Source: Smittium mucronatum
Taxonomy: Eukaryota; Kickxellomycota; Harpellomycetes; Harpellales; Legeriomycetaceae
DNA length: 11,232 bases
Assembly: GCA_001953115.1 (NCBI GenBank)
Contig: LSSL01004816.1
Location: forward strand, 1 to 11,232
Direction: 5' to 3'
A program made the translations under genes and the position numbers. Each line of letters begins with the position of its first letter. Positions within the stretch are counted from its first letter, which is position 1. Of this stretch, positions 1 through 9,094 are shown piece by piece. The notes below the pieces were generated by a model, which ran no database searches, was not told where the DNA came from, and saw only the letters and a program-made list of their open reading frames with translations.

Positions 1-584
1 GAAATTGGAGATAGTTATAGTTTAATTAATAAAAATATAAAATAAAAATTATGAGAACAAAGGTTGTTCTGTTCTAATAAAATTTGAGTTTTAATTAAGT
101 TTTTCAATGAAAGCTACTAAAAACTCCCGAAAAAATCATGAACAAGTTATTATAAAACTATTTTTCTCCAAAACCAGTAACAATAATCAAACTCTCACTA
201 TTTTTTAATAGATATATTTACGAAAAAATATATAGTTCAATTTTCATGATTTATTAAGCTTTATAGACTTGTGTGTAAGCTTTTCCATTTATAGAGTTTT
301 AAAAAGATTTTTTCTATTCCCATAACAAAAAATTAATCTTTATGTAAATTTTATGATTGCTATAAATTGATAGAGGTAATTAATGCATTTTTATTCTGAA
401 AATTTAAAATAACATTAACAATAAATTTCAATAATTATACGAATTTTTAGATTAGTGGCTATAGAATCCGTTTTATTAAAATTTATGATATTTATTTGGA
501 AATCAGTAAACTGGAATATCAAAATATTACATTTTTAAAATATTAAGATAATATTAATAAAGAAAAAAAATTTTAAAAAAATCC
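1..584. other. AT-rich flank without a recognisable gene
   Basis: This stretch lies 3' of the piggyBac relic. It consists of AT-rich sequence with short A and T runs and no reading frame of useful length on either strand. The only small structure I noted is a perfect 7-bp hairpin with a 3-base loop at 54-70 (AGAACAA, AGG, TTGTTCT). I looked here for a piggyBac terminal end (a TTAA next to CCC or GGG) and did not find a convincing one. Confidence 0.5.
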
Positions 585-2291
585 TTAATTATTTAAGTAA
601 AATTTATTAAAACAAGGAGAATCTCTCTCAGACAAAGAGCAACTTTGCAAACTCTACAGCTCCAAAAAATTCGGATTTTTTTCTAGAAGTACTGCAGATT
701 GTACATAATTTTAATTTTTTTTCTTACGTGAAGGTTTATGTAATTTTTGGATCTTATGTAATCTGAAACGTAATTTTTTTTGCTTTTTATTTTGTACTAT
801 CTAAAAGATCTCGACTGGTTGATTAACGATAGCTTTTCAGCGCAATGACCATCTATCAAATCCAATCAAAATTTCTTCATTTACTTTTTTTTTCCATTTA
901 ATAATTTTTCCGGATAATGCTCAAGTATTTTGCTATATAGTAAGAATTGGCTATAGTTACGTCTAAAAAATAGAAAAATATTCTTTACCATCATTTGTGG
1001 CCTTTCCTGTCAATTTCATAGAACGATTTTTTTTTATCAAGTCTATCGACTAAATTCATGGATTTATTATAATCCAAAACAATTTGAGGTATTGGAACTT
1101 CTTTTTAAGTGCCATCTATTTGATTTCTTTGTGTTACAGCTTACATTCTTGGATCATGATAATTAGATATTACCTGTACAGGCTTAACATCTAACCATTC
1201 AGCTATAGATAAACCTTCATTTGAGCCAAACCATCCCCTCACATATCTATCCATTTTTTTATTGGTTGAAAATTTCGGAAGGTTTTTCATAGATTTTTAA
1301 TAGCTCCACAAGCATAAAAATGATTTTTTTAAAAAAAAATCAATAGCGGAACAGAGGCAAAGAATCTATCGAAAATTGTCTTGTGATTTTTCGATTTTAA
1401 ATCTGATTTAAGGTAAGAGTCCGCCTTAAATCCATATCTTTTTACTGCAGAATTAACAATTTTTCCATGGTAAATCTTAAAATTCCAAAATTAGCCTAAT
1501 TGATCCTAAAGAACCCAAACTTTAAATCCTCTTTTTACTAGTTTTAATGTCGTGTAATGTTTAATTGAGCTTCTTTCTTTAAATTTTATAATAGATTCGT
1601 CGACCCCAATGGTTTGCTGAGGATTGAAATTTTTTTGGAACTTTTCTTTGATAAAATTAATAAATTATTTTATTGTAAATCATTTATCAGCTTGACAAAA
1701 AATTTGTGAATCAGTTAAATAGACATCTGATAAATAAAAATTTGAAAGAATATGTCCAAATATTTTTGAGCTCATATGATCTGAAATTAAGTAATCGTGG
1801 AGCTTAGGATCACTACTCCAATAATATCTGTAAGGTGGCGATTTTTTTATTCCCATCAATATATTAATGGATAAAAAAATTTTGAACTCATTAAATTCAA
1901 TATCTTTTTGGAGTTGATTTTCTCTGAGTTTATTTTTTGCGTAATCGTTGGTAAAAGTTAATATTTTTTCCAATAATCCATTCTTAAGATATAGATTCAA
2001 AATTTTATATCGAGAAATATTCTCCATAATTAAAATGTAATCAGTAATTATTGTATCGCTACCAAAAGATGGCACACCCCTGAAAAAATTTAAATTTTTT
2101 TTCCAAAATATATTTGAATAATTAGAATCTATATCTTCCACTGAAGAACAAACATGATTTTGTGTTGTGTTTTGTGAGATATTTTGTGATCCAAAATTCA
2201 AATTATCAAAATCAAACTTACTATAAAAATTCATAAAAGATATTTTAGAAGGAAGGAGCTGAGATTATGTATATGAGTCAAAATATTCCAT
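585..2291 (-). pseudogene. piggyBac family transposase, decayed
   Basis: piggyBac transposases (DDE_Tnp_1_7) cut and paste DNA at TTAA sites in the nucleus. The N-terminal third is still open from 2234 to a TGA at 1680-1682; it carries the family signature ending in ILMGIKKSPPYRYYW and a following MS...F segment. An upstream ATG at 2289-2291 is in the same frame, separated only by a TAA at 2265-2267, so the original start was probably there. Past the TGA the core continues: VDESIIKFK (Asp codon 1599-1601), FDRFF (Asp 1368-1370), HFYACGAI, and LDYNKSMNLVD (Asp 1045-1047), so all three catalytic aspartates survive. The C-terminal cysteine cluster is visible (Cys codons 703-705, 694-696, 656-658, 647-649, 632-634, then PCF). 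About twelve stops and several frameshifts, one in the T7 run at 1254-1260, make it inactive. Family call secure; exact ends approximate. Confidence 0.93.
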
Positions 2292-2371
2292 TTTTTTAAA
2301 TAAATCAATTAAGTTATTAGGAAAAAAATTAAACGGGTAGATTATTAAGTTTTATATTATGTTATTAACAC

Positions 2372-2394
2372 TATAAATATATGACATATTTATA
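2372..2394. repeat. perfect 9-bp hairpin, 5-base loop
   Basis: TATAAATAT at 2372-2380 is the exact reverse complement of ATATTTATA at 2386-2394, with ATGAC between. It sits about 80 bases upstream of the presumed piggyBac start. In DNA this AT-rich a hairpin of this size can arise by chance, so no function is assigned. Confidence 0.5.
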
Positions 2395-2400
2395 TCTTAT

Positions 2401-2440
2401 AAATTGACATAGAAAGTAATAAATTGACACAAAAGTAAAT
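2401..2440. repeat. imperfect tandem duplication, two 20-bp units
   Basis: AAATTGACATAGAAAGTAAT at 2401-2420 is followed directly by AAATTGACACAAAAGTAAAT at 2421-2440. The units share the first nine bases exactly and align well after a one-base shift. It lies on the 5' side of the piggyBac relic, where subterminal repeats would be expected, but I found no matching inverted copy on the other side of the gene. Confidence 0.55.
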
Positions 2441-3220
2441 TATAAAAAACTATAATTAACTGTATAAAAAAAAATATTTATCATTAGTAATATAAATTAA
2501 TGATTTAAGCAAATACAATAAAAAATTATATAAATATCATTAATCGGTGATACAAAAAATAAAAAGGGAATCAAATAGAATATATTGTATGAATATCATG
2601 AAAAATAAAAAAAAAGCTAAATAAAATATTTCAAAATTGTAAGGATCAAAATATAATAAAAATAAAAATATACGTATATAGGATTAGAATCAATTTATTT
2701 AGTTGAATTTAAAAATTCAATTAAAAAAAGAAAAAATACATCATGGCTAATATTTATCAATAAAACGATAAAATAATATTGTCTATTTAGATATTGATTA
2801 AAAATTTAGAAGATAATTTTTTACAGAATGATTATAAGAATAAGCATTATTGATCTAAGCCAAAGATTGCAGTTTCTAACAGAAAACTGTATCAAACTAA
2901 ATTAATACTTAATAAAAGTATAGATTGAAATGTGGAATTTTCTGGACAGAAATTGTCTAATTTCTAACCCAAAGGTATAAATATTGATCCTCCAGCTTTG
3001 ATATTGGTTAAAAAAAATACATATCATATCTTAATGTTAATTAATACCTATATATTCATACATTTTAATAAGATTTAAACTTCTTGGTATGTATTTTGAT
3101 TTATTTTTAACATACCTCATAAATTATTTATTTAGTTACAACCAATACTAATAAATTAACTATTTCTTTTGATGCAGATATAGTATACAAAATCTTTAAG
3201 AGTCTAACGACTTTAAATAC

Positions 3221-3234
3221 TATATATATATATA
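3221..3234. repeat. (TA)7 microsatellite
   Basis: Seven uninterrupted TA units. This is ordinary for such AT-rich sequence. Confidence 0.8.
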
Positions 3235-3755
3235 TTAAAATATCATGTACATTTGTTTTCTAAATAGATGCATCTATTTAATTCTATTTTCTATACAGGA
3301 TACTACCTGTGTGATTAATATTTTTACTGCATATAAATAATAAATTATAATAACTGTCATATCAAAAATTTCTTATTTAAATTTCTAAAATATTAGCGTT
3401 GAATATTTAATCTTTTTTCAATATCGCTCAAATATTTTAATATGTTACATAAAAAATATATTTAATCTAACAATCTTGTGATTTACCATATTTGATATAA
3501 TATGTTTTTTTAATTAGTTTTATTGATAATATTTATAGTAATGATCTTATTTAAAACACTTTTTAACTTCAATTTATATGAGATTAATTTCATCTATTCA
3601 TGTCCGATTTTTATCCCACCTTCCGTCTATTAATTTTTCTAACTATTAAAACCTTCAGAATTTAAACCCATTTAATATCATTTTTACATCAATATCATCA
3701 TCAATTTTTGGCTTCTTTACAGTTTTAAAATTTTTTAAATTTTTTTTTTCTTTTT

Positions 3756-4610
3756 TCAACTAAAATATAAATCTAAACAGTCATTTATCATATTTTTTGT
3801 ACAAATACATAGTTTCTCAACTATTAGTAAATATTATTTACCCTTTAAAATGATTGTAATTGGATTTATTCTACTTTATTTGTTTACCAAATACTGCAAT
3901 TTTTAGCTTCTTGGACGTCTGTAGCCTCCGTTTTATGTGCCAGTTTTTGTATGATGGCCTCTGAAAGGGTTAACGAATGTATTAATTTCATTTAGGGATA
4001 GTCCAGTAAAATATTTTAAATTAATAATTAGGAATGTATGGCTTTGGTTTATCTAGGAATGCTCTTGTGATTAAAAAATATTTTATCGTAATTTTTTACC
4101 TGTAAGGATAAAACCACCCATTTTTAAAAAAAGTGTCCCCGAATATCTTAATAACCCTTTAAAAAGAATTTTGAATGATTTATTTTTTAATGTTAGACTA
4201 ATTAGCTAATTTATGATTATAAAATAAAAACATCGAATCTTATCGAATTTATTGGTCTGATAATTTTATAAACATTCGAAAAACCTAATACGCTCATTAA
4301 AAAAAAATTAAGAAAAGCTATTTCGAAATAATCGATCAAATTCTTAGTTTTTAAGTTTGTATTTAAATCACACCTGATTAATCTGAATTTCAATCTGATT
4401 TACTAAAAAATAATCGCATTTATATTCTATTCAAAAAAATTGAGGATAAATAGCTTCATTTTTTTCGAATTAACCATCTTTGGGCATAATTTCTTGCTTT
4501 ACTCTTTTGTGTATATATTTGCTACCAAAATTGGTCATAAGCATTGATTTAACCAATAATATGAAATAATTACTGTTATATGACAGAATTGGCAATATAA
4601 TGAAAGCGAT
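3756..4610 (-). pseudogene. decayed coding trace, unidentified, possibly retroelement Gag
   Basis: One minus-strand frame runs about 285 codons with around fourteen stops, roughly half what I expect by hand for this base composition. It contains peptide-like stretches such as SYNSNYFILLVKSMLMTNFG, then FKILFKGLLRYSGTLF and YFTGLSLNEINTFV. The best patch is 3900-3990, visibly richer in G+C than its surroundings and open in all three minus frames. Joining YFTGLSLNEINTFV to LTLSEAIIQKLAHKTE of the neighbouring frame resembles the C-terminal part of Ty3/gypsy Gag capsids, where a GL motif precedes a TLxEAI helix. No zinc knuckle, protease or reverse transcriptase motif supports this. The coding trace is moderately likely; the Gag reading is a weak inference. 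Confidence 0.32.
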
Positions 4611-4615
4611 TTATG

Positions 4616-5241
4616 TTAAACCAGTCCCGAAAGAGTTAAATTAAATTTGAAATGGGCATGGCTGTTAAATTTTATATTCTAACTACCATTTGGTGTTTGA
4701 TCGAAAAAACTGATTATTAATTCAAATCTATAACTGAATTTTCATATTTTATAGATATAATATTCTTTTCTTGCCTTATATTCTCTTTAATATAAAGAGT
4801 AATAATAAAATTTTATTTTATTTATTTCTGGATCCTTAAATTCAGCTCTAAATTTTATATATGCCCTTTAAAAATATTTTCTTATTAAAGATATATGAGC
4901 TTGTCTTGTATCTATTACTTTTTATATAGCATCACAGTTTCGTGATACTAAAATTTTCAAATATAAAAATAACACTCTTATTAAGAGCATCAAGTTGAAA
5001 AAATTGATTGAAATTTTAAGCGATAAATAATGAGTCACAATTAAAAATTTAAGAAAAACAAACTAATTATAGAGACTGGTTCAATAGGATTTTTTTATAG
5101 AGCGAAGGATGATAAGCATTTTCTAGCTGACTGTAAATTATTAAAAATTCTTACATCTTTAAAACTAAAATATTTGGATTTACGGTTTTGTTTCCGAATA
5201 AAGTTTATTGATGCTAGAATGTATAATAAATTGTAAAACAT
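4616..5241 (-). pseudogene. decayed coding trace, unidentified
   Basis: The trace opens with an ATG at 5239-5241 and 48 codons to a TAA at 5095-5097, reading FIRKQNRKSKYFSFKDVRIF and then NNLQSARKCLSSFAL. After a frame change the next about 140 codons, from 5038 to 4616, contain only a few stops and many charged residues, for example IDTRQAHISLIRKYF and IKFRAEFKDPEINKIKFYYY. No family was recognised. It abuts the next coding trace downstream on the same strand, so the two may be parts of one dead gene about 1.5 kb long. The stop deficit is suggestive but, after choosing the best of six frames, not conclusive. Confidence 0.28.
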
Positions 5242-5844
5242 TAACTAATTTCCCTTTTTTTATAGTTAAACAAATAATAATTAACAAAGTAAGTACAAAT
5301 TTTAATCCCTTAATCGACTAAATAAACCAATAGAGAAATTATTGTAATGAAGCATTATTAAAGATATGGAAAGACAATTATGAAAAATTCAAATGGCCAA
5401 AAAATTAATACCCTATAATTTTTTTTTACTTATGCGCTATTCTTTAAAAAGGGAATTTTAAAAAACAAAAAACATTTTTAATAATCTCTTATTGGGTTAA
5501 TAAATTTATTTATTTTTAAGCAATTAAATTAAAGTTTAAATAAACACTTATTATATTCATCAAAGCAATCGAATTTTTTTATGCATATAATCTTTTTTAA
5601 AAAAAATTCTTGAATCTTCCATTAACTAATAGAAAAAAATTGGGTGTTATTTGGCCATAATTTTAATTAAGATAACAAATTAAACATATTTCTGTCAAAT
5701 TTAAAAATATTTAAAATGTTTGATTCAGAAATTTTTAAATTTTCTCTGTAGACTGATATTAATTTAACTCTTTCTTCTCTGTGTGTGATAAGCTCTACGA
5801 TTCACTGAATTGAACAAAAAAAATATTCTAAATTTAACAATTAA
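5242..5844. other. AT-rich spacer, nothing recognised
   Basis: No reading frame, RNA gene or clear repeat was found. A 10-base word ATTGGGTGTT occurs here at 5639-5648 and again at 5890-5899 inside the ISXO2-like relic; the extended match is imperfect and may be chance. Confidence 0.45.
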
Positions 5845-6574
5845 ACCAATAAATCGTTAGAATTTTATGTGATATCAAGTGACATAAATATTGGGTGTTT
5901 AAATGGCACGAAATGGTTTAAAATGGACGATTGTGCTAAAATACAATAAAATACAGACAAATTTATGTTTTCCCCAGCAGGTAAAAATCCTAATAGGCAT
6001 TAGAAACCAATATTTACTATCCAACATATTTTTCTTTGAAAATTGGCTATTACAAGCGACATGGATACAAACTAATCAGGTATTATGTGAGGTAAAGAGT
6101 GAGAAAATATTCTGGGACTCAATTTCAATTTATTTATAACTTCTTGAAATTATGTTCTCAATAACACCAAAACTCAATGGGACTTTATACATGAAATAAT
6201 TTTCATTAATCTGAGTCAAAATATAATCATGATCGTAAAAAATACCAAATTTTAATAACACCAGGTGATTATTTTTTTTCTTTTCTACGATAAAAATATA
6301 TTAATAATTCTCATATGTTGATAATTTGCTTTTTATTGACCTTTTGGCGTAAATTTTAAAAAACTAATAACTGTATTACTTGAAAATAATTTTATGGGGA
6401 AATATTATCCACAAATTGATCAAAACTGAATATTATGTTAAAAAAAGATTTTATTCGTATCAAAACTATCTACATTTCAGGTACATATCCCGTTTTAAAG
6501 ATATATATGACCACAAAATTTTCTCTAACTACTCCTCTATACTATTTCTACATGTTTTAGTATGGCGATATTAA
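5845..6574 (+). pseudogene. ISXO2/IS1595-like DDE transposase, decayed
   Basis: ISXO2-like (DDE_Tnp_IS1595) transposases have a short zinc-ribbon N-terminus, a helical linker and a DDE core. Around 5854-5925 one frame gives SLEFYVISSDINIGCLNGTKW, reminiscent of the family's start where a Cys-x2-Cys-Gly-Thr follows. The open stretch 5903-6139 then reads NGLKWT, ILIGIRNQYLLSNIFFFENW and LLQATWIQTNQVL, with the spacing from the SIL/RxxS-type strand to the W of the helical linker seen in the family. ESKYNHDRKKY at 6213-6245 matches the DESxFxxRKY catalytic block, its Asp apparently lost, and PGDYFF at 6261-6278 the following W-x-F-G strand. At 6380-6574 YLHFRYISRFKDIY could be the C-terminal YLxEFxWR helix. 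Stops and frameshifts, especially in T and A runs, break it throughout. The middle is the most convincing part; the ends are approximate. Confidence 0.55.
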
Positions 6575-6837
6575 AAAACGTATCTAATAATAAATAAGGA
6601 AAAGTTGTTAGTAGGGCTTGAAATTGATAAAAGCAATAATTAAAGTAATCCAAACTTATTTATCTGGCTTTTAACCAAGCAGTATGGTTCTGGAAAATTT
6701 TTTAGATAATTCAAATTTTTATTCTTTATAACTGAATAAAAAAAATTTGAAAGAAAATTAATTATATAAAAAATGATTCAAAAGTGACCCTGTAAAGTAA
6801 TAAGAGTGAATTTAATATGAAATTGCATATTATAATG
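6575..6837. other. short AT-rich spacer
   Basis: No gene was recognised. The minus strand carries one peptide-like scrap near 6650-6710 (NFPEPYCLVKSQINKFGLL) that is too short to support a call. Confidence 0.4.
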
Positions 6838-7068
6838 TTACTTACAATCTTTTGAAGCTTTTTTTTTTATCTCTTTCGTCTTATATATCGTCAAAAATAG
6901 CAAATTTACATATCTTAGACCTTTTTTTGGTAGCACATATTTTTGAATTGCTCTCTATATGTTCATTTTGTTCTTTTAAACAAAAAAATCGAACCTTGAT
7001 AAAGCTTTTTTCGTTCTTATTAAGACTTTCGCGGCTATAAAAAATTCTAAAAACAAAATTATGTTAAC
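6838..7068 (-). pseudogene. short coding trace, unidentified
   Basis: A minus-strand frame of 77 codons ends at a TAA (6838-6840) and contains only two internal stops. The reading includes FFIAAKVLIRTKKALSRFDF, then AIQKYVLPKKGLRYVNLLFL and IYKTKEIKKKASKDCK. The lysine-rich, alternating charged and hydrophobic character resembles real protein from an AT-rich genome more than the antisense plus-strand frame at 6852-7040, which is mostly Phe, Leu and Ser. No domain was recognised, and the length alone is compatible with chance. Confidence 0.2.
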
Positions 7069-7668
7069 TTAAAAACGAAACACATCCATTAGTAAAAAAT
7101 ATATAGAGTAAAATTCATATATTAATGCTTTTTTACTAATGAAAATTTTCTGAATTTCGTAAAAACCATTTTTAGACTTGACCTATAAAATATTGTTAAA
7201 ATCCAAATAATGTTAAATGATTAATATAAATTCTTCCAATAAAAATTCATAATTTGTAACCAATTAAAGTATATTGGCTAATTGGCTTATTTTCTATCCA
7301 ATGCTGGACGTTTTAAAATAATGATAAATTTCAATTGGCGATTTAAAGATTCCGAACTAATGGAAACGGAGATGAAGAATATCAATAATGTTTGGAATTT
7401 AAGAAAGAGAAGGATTCTTTGTTTTTTTGCACTCAGCTCTTCTTTTATACTATTCTTTTTTCATATTGTAGATCTAAATTGACGAATTAAATCTTTTAAT
7501 ATTCATTTTAAATATATTTATAATATTAATAGATATAGCTAAAATAAAATGGGATTAGTTTGAATAAAAAAATAAATTAAAACTGGTTATAAATATAAAA
7601 AAAACCAATTTTTTTTATCATGTGCATGAAAATTCTTTAAATTAGTAATTAAAAATTGTCATAATCAC
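7069..7668. other. AT-rich spacer with one chance-length ORF
   Basis: The plus strand has an open stretch of 66 codons from a TTG at 7282 to a TGA at 7480-7482, with its first ATG at 7321. From that ATG it would give 53 residues: a charged N-terminal half (MINFNWRFKDSELMETEMKN) and a hydrophobic segment that could cross a membrane (CFFALSSSFILFFF). I recognise no family, and a run of this length is expected a few times by chance in 11 kb of such sequence, so it is noted here rather than called as a gene. Confidence 0.35.
7579..7612. repeat. inverted repeat 3' of the DDE_Tnp_4 relic
   Basis: AAAACTGGTT at 7579-7588 pairs with AACCAATTTT at 7603-7612 at nine of ten positions around a 14-base loop. 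It lies about 60 bases beyond the last stop of the transposase relic, on its 3' side. It could be part of the element's subterminal region or an unrelated hairpin. Confidence 0.5.
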
Positions 7669-8973
7669 TTATTTCAGGTTCAGAAGAGACTTCTTTCTCA
7701 AAAATCCTCTTTTTTCGTTATTATAAAAGATTCTTTGTAATTTTCGCGGGTCAAATTTGTTAATCGTCTAAAAATCATTAATTTTTTTATCCTCGTTTTT
7801 TCTGAAGCAGATTTTGTCTCCAACTCTAATATTATCATAAATTTTCACATTATCGATTCCTAAAGGTGATTTTGATATATATTGATTCTTCAATGAAACG
7901 CATATACCTATGAATACTTCTAAACTTTCCAATGAGCCTCTATATTTGCAGCGTATCGATTTAAAAATTTCCTTTAATCTTCCAAAAAAAATTTAACTAT
8001 TATTCTCTCACCATAATCGGTTTGTTATTGGGGTCGATTATTTTCTTCTATTGATCCTTTTGTCGCTGTTAAATCATTTTGAGTATTAAAAAATTACTGA
8101 GATTGAGACTGATTTTCAAAATTTGATGCATATTTCTTTTTTAGTATAACTACTCTGAATTTATTTTAGATATAATCATACCCTTTATCCGCCATGATTG
8201 ATCGCTCATGATAATTTTCGTCTTCATCTTGAATTATGTAATCTGAAGGTGACATTTTTAAGAAAATTCTGTATTTATTTTCCATTTTTCTGCATACAGA
8301 AATATCATTTCTGGAATCCTAAAACTTTGGACTAATAAACGCTCATCCACTATCTGATATTACTGAAATTAATCTTTTGACAAATTATCTATGTTGCTTT
8401 CCCGAATAGAATATCTTGCTGTCATGAAATGAGCCAGATGGCCTGTTTATAAAAAATATGTGCAATATATTATAAGGCTGCATCCCTATGCTTGGATATA
8501 ATTATTGACTGAGATATTTGTGTTTCCCTCTTCATAGAAAATAAATAATTTTTAATTAGGCAGTCTCTAATGAATTCTGCTGTCGTTTTGACAATATTAC
8601 ACGCAGATGGTCCAGATATGTTAAAATCTTTCCCATGTTTTTCAAATTTCAAATAATGTCTTAGGTATGTCATGAGAATGAGAATTTTATTCTTTGGTGA
8701 AATCTTGGACTTTTTTTCTCTTTCCATATCAGCTAGAGTCGGATTTTTGTCACAGACAGAATAAACTTCATCAAAATGGTCTATTTCAAACCAAGTCAAA
8801 AAATATACGTCACGAGGTGTCTTAATAAGTTAATTGTAAATTTCAGGTTTAATTTCTTCCTGATCGCTAAAATATTCTATTGGTAACACGGAAATAACGA
8901 TTTCATTTAATTCATACTCCTTTTTTGCCTCTCTATATCTTTCAATATTTTTAATGGTATTTTGAGACTTCAT
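7669..8973 (-). pseudogene. HARBI1/DDE_Tnp_4-like transposase, decayed
   Basis: This family (DDE_Tnp_4, related to PIF/Harbinger and IS5) catalyses cut-and-paste transposition. The presumed start is the ATG at 8971-8973; that frame continues, apart from a TAA at 8830-8832, through a helical N-terminal region (TWFEIDHFDEVYSVC, ILILMTYLRHYLKFE, then the helix-turn-helix-like FNISGPSACNIVK) to a TAA at 8470-8472. After a frameshift the core reads PSGSFHDSKIF (HDS at 8418-8426), then MADKGY (Asp codon 8187-8189), then GERIIV. Another frameshift at the T run near 7984-7991 leads into FGRLKEIF, CKYRGSLE and FIGICVSLKNQYISKSPLG. The frame ends at a TAG (7768-7770) or the TAA at 7669-7671. The first catalytic Asp, expected before HDS, is not visible: the segment around 8460-8510 looks shortened. 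The third acidic residue also appears damaged. Clearly inactive; family call strong. Confidence 0.88.
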
Positions 8974-8996
8974 TTTTCGATATATATAATTTTGAG

Positions 8997-9011
8997 ATTA
9001 TTATTATTATT
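8997..9011. repeat. (ATT)5 microsatellite
   Basis: Five uninterrupted ATT units just 5' of the DDE_Tnp_4 relic's start codon. Probably incidental. Confidence 0.8.
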
Positions 9012-9043
9012 TTCAATAAAATATTAAACATTGACGGATATCA

Positions 9044-9081
9044 CAATATCAGGGTGATATTGAAATCATAAAATATGATTT
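9044..9081. repeat. two back-to-back perfect hairpins
   Basis: CAATATCA (9044-9051), GGG, TGATATTG (9055-9062) is a perfect 8-bp stem with a 3-base loop. Immediately adjoining it, AAATCATA (9063-9070), AAA, TATGATTT (9074-9081) is another perfect 8-bp stem with a 3-base loop. The two units have the same length and architecture without a spacer. They lie about 70 bases upstream of the transposase relic's start, where the terminal or subterminal region of the element, or its promoter, would be. Confidence 0.8.
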
Positions 9082-9094
9082 TTTTAAAAAAGTT

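Larger units (their letters stand above)
2292..3755. other. AT-rich spacer, no gene recognised
   Basis: There is no supportable gene here. A patch at 3560-3720 reads on the minus strand as a charged peptide (KKPKIDDDIDVKMILNGF) and could be the tail of the coding trace that lies just upstream on that strand, but it is in another frame and interrupted. A second minus-strand patch around 2840-3000 (IKAGGSIFIPLG, then LDNFCPENSTFQS) has a peptide-like look with normal stop density. Small repeats inside the stretch are listed separately. Confidence 0.45.

Noticed and set aside
2328..2340. On the minus strand, CTACCCGTTTAA upstream of the piggyBac start, resembling either a CCC-type promoter motif or an element end
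   Set aside because: It is not preceded by TTAA, and one short C run is too weak a signal to call a promoter or terminus.
3967..3973. GGGTTAA, which could be a piggyBac element end next to its TTAA target
   Set aside because: No partner TTAACCC was found on the other side of the relic; another GGGTTAA occurs at 5494-5500, so the word appears by chance.
6985..7000. Minus-strand GGTTCGAT, resembling a tRNA B box
   Set aside because: It lacks T-stem pairing, an acceptor stem and an A box at the right distance.
6852..7040. Plus-strand open frame of 62 codons
   Set aside because: It begins at TTG, is dominated by Phe, Leu and Ser from T-rich sequence, has chance length, and lies antisense to a more protein-like minus frame.
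7270..7295. TGGCTAATTGG, resembling a tRNA A box
   Set aside because: There is no B box (GGTTCGA-type) downstream and no cloverleaf can be drawn.
7282..7482. Plus-strand open frame of 66 codons with a possible membrane segment
   Set aside because: It starts at TTG (first ATG at 7321), has no recognised family, and its length is expected a few times by chance at this base composition. Described under the spacer instead.
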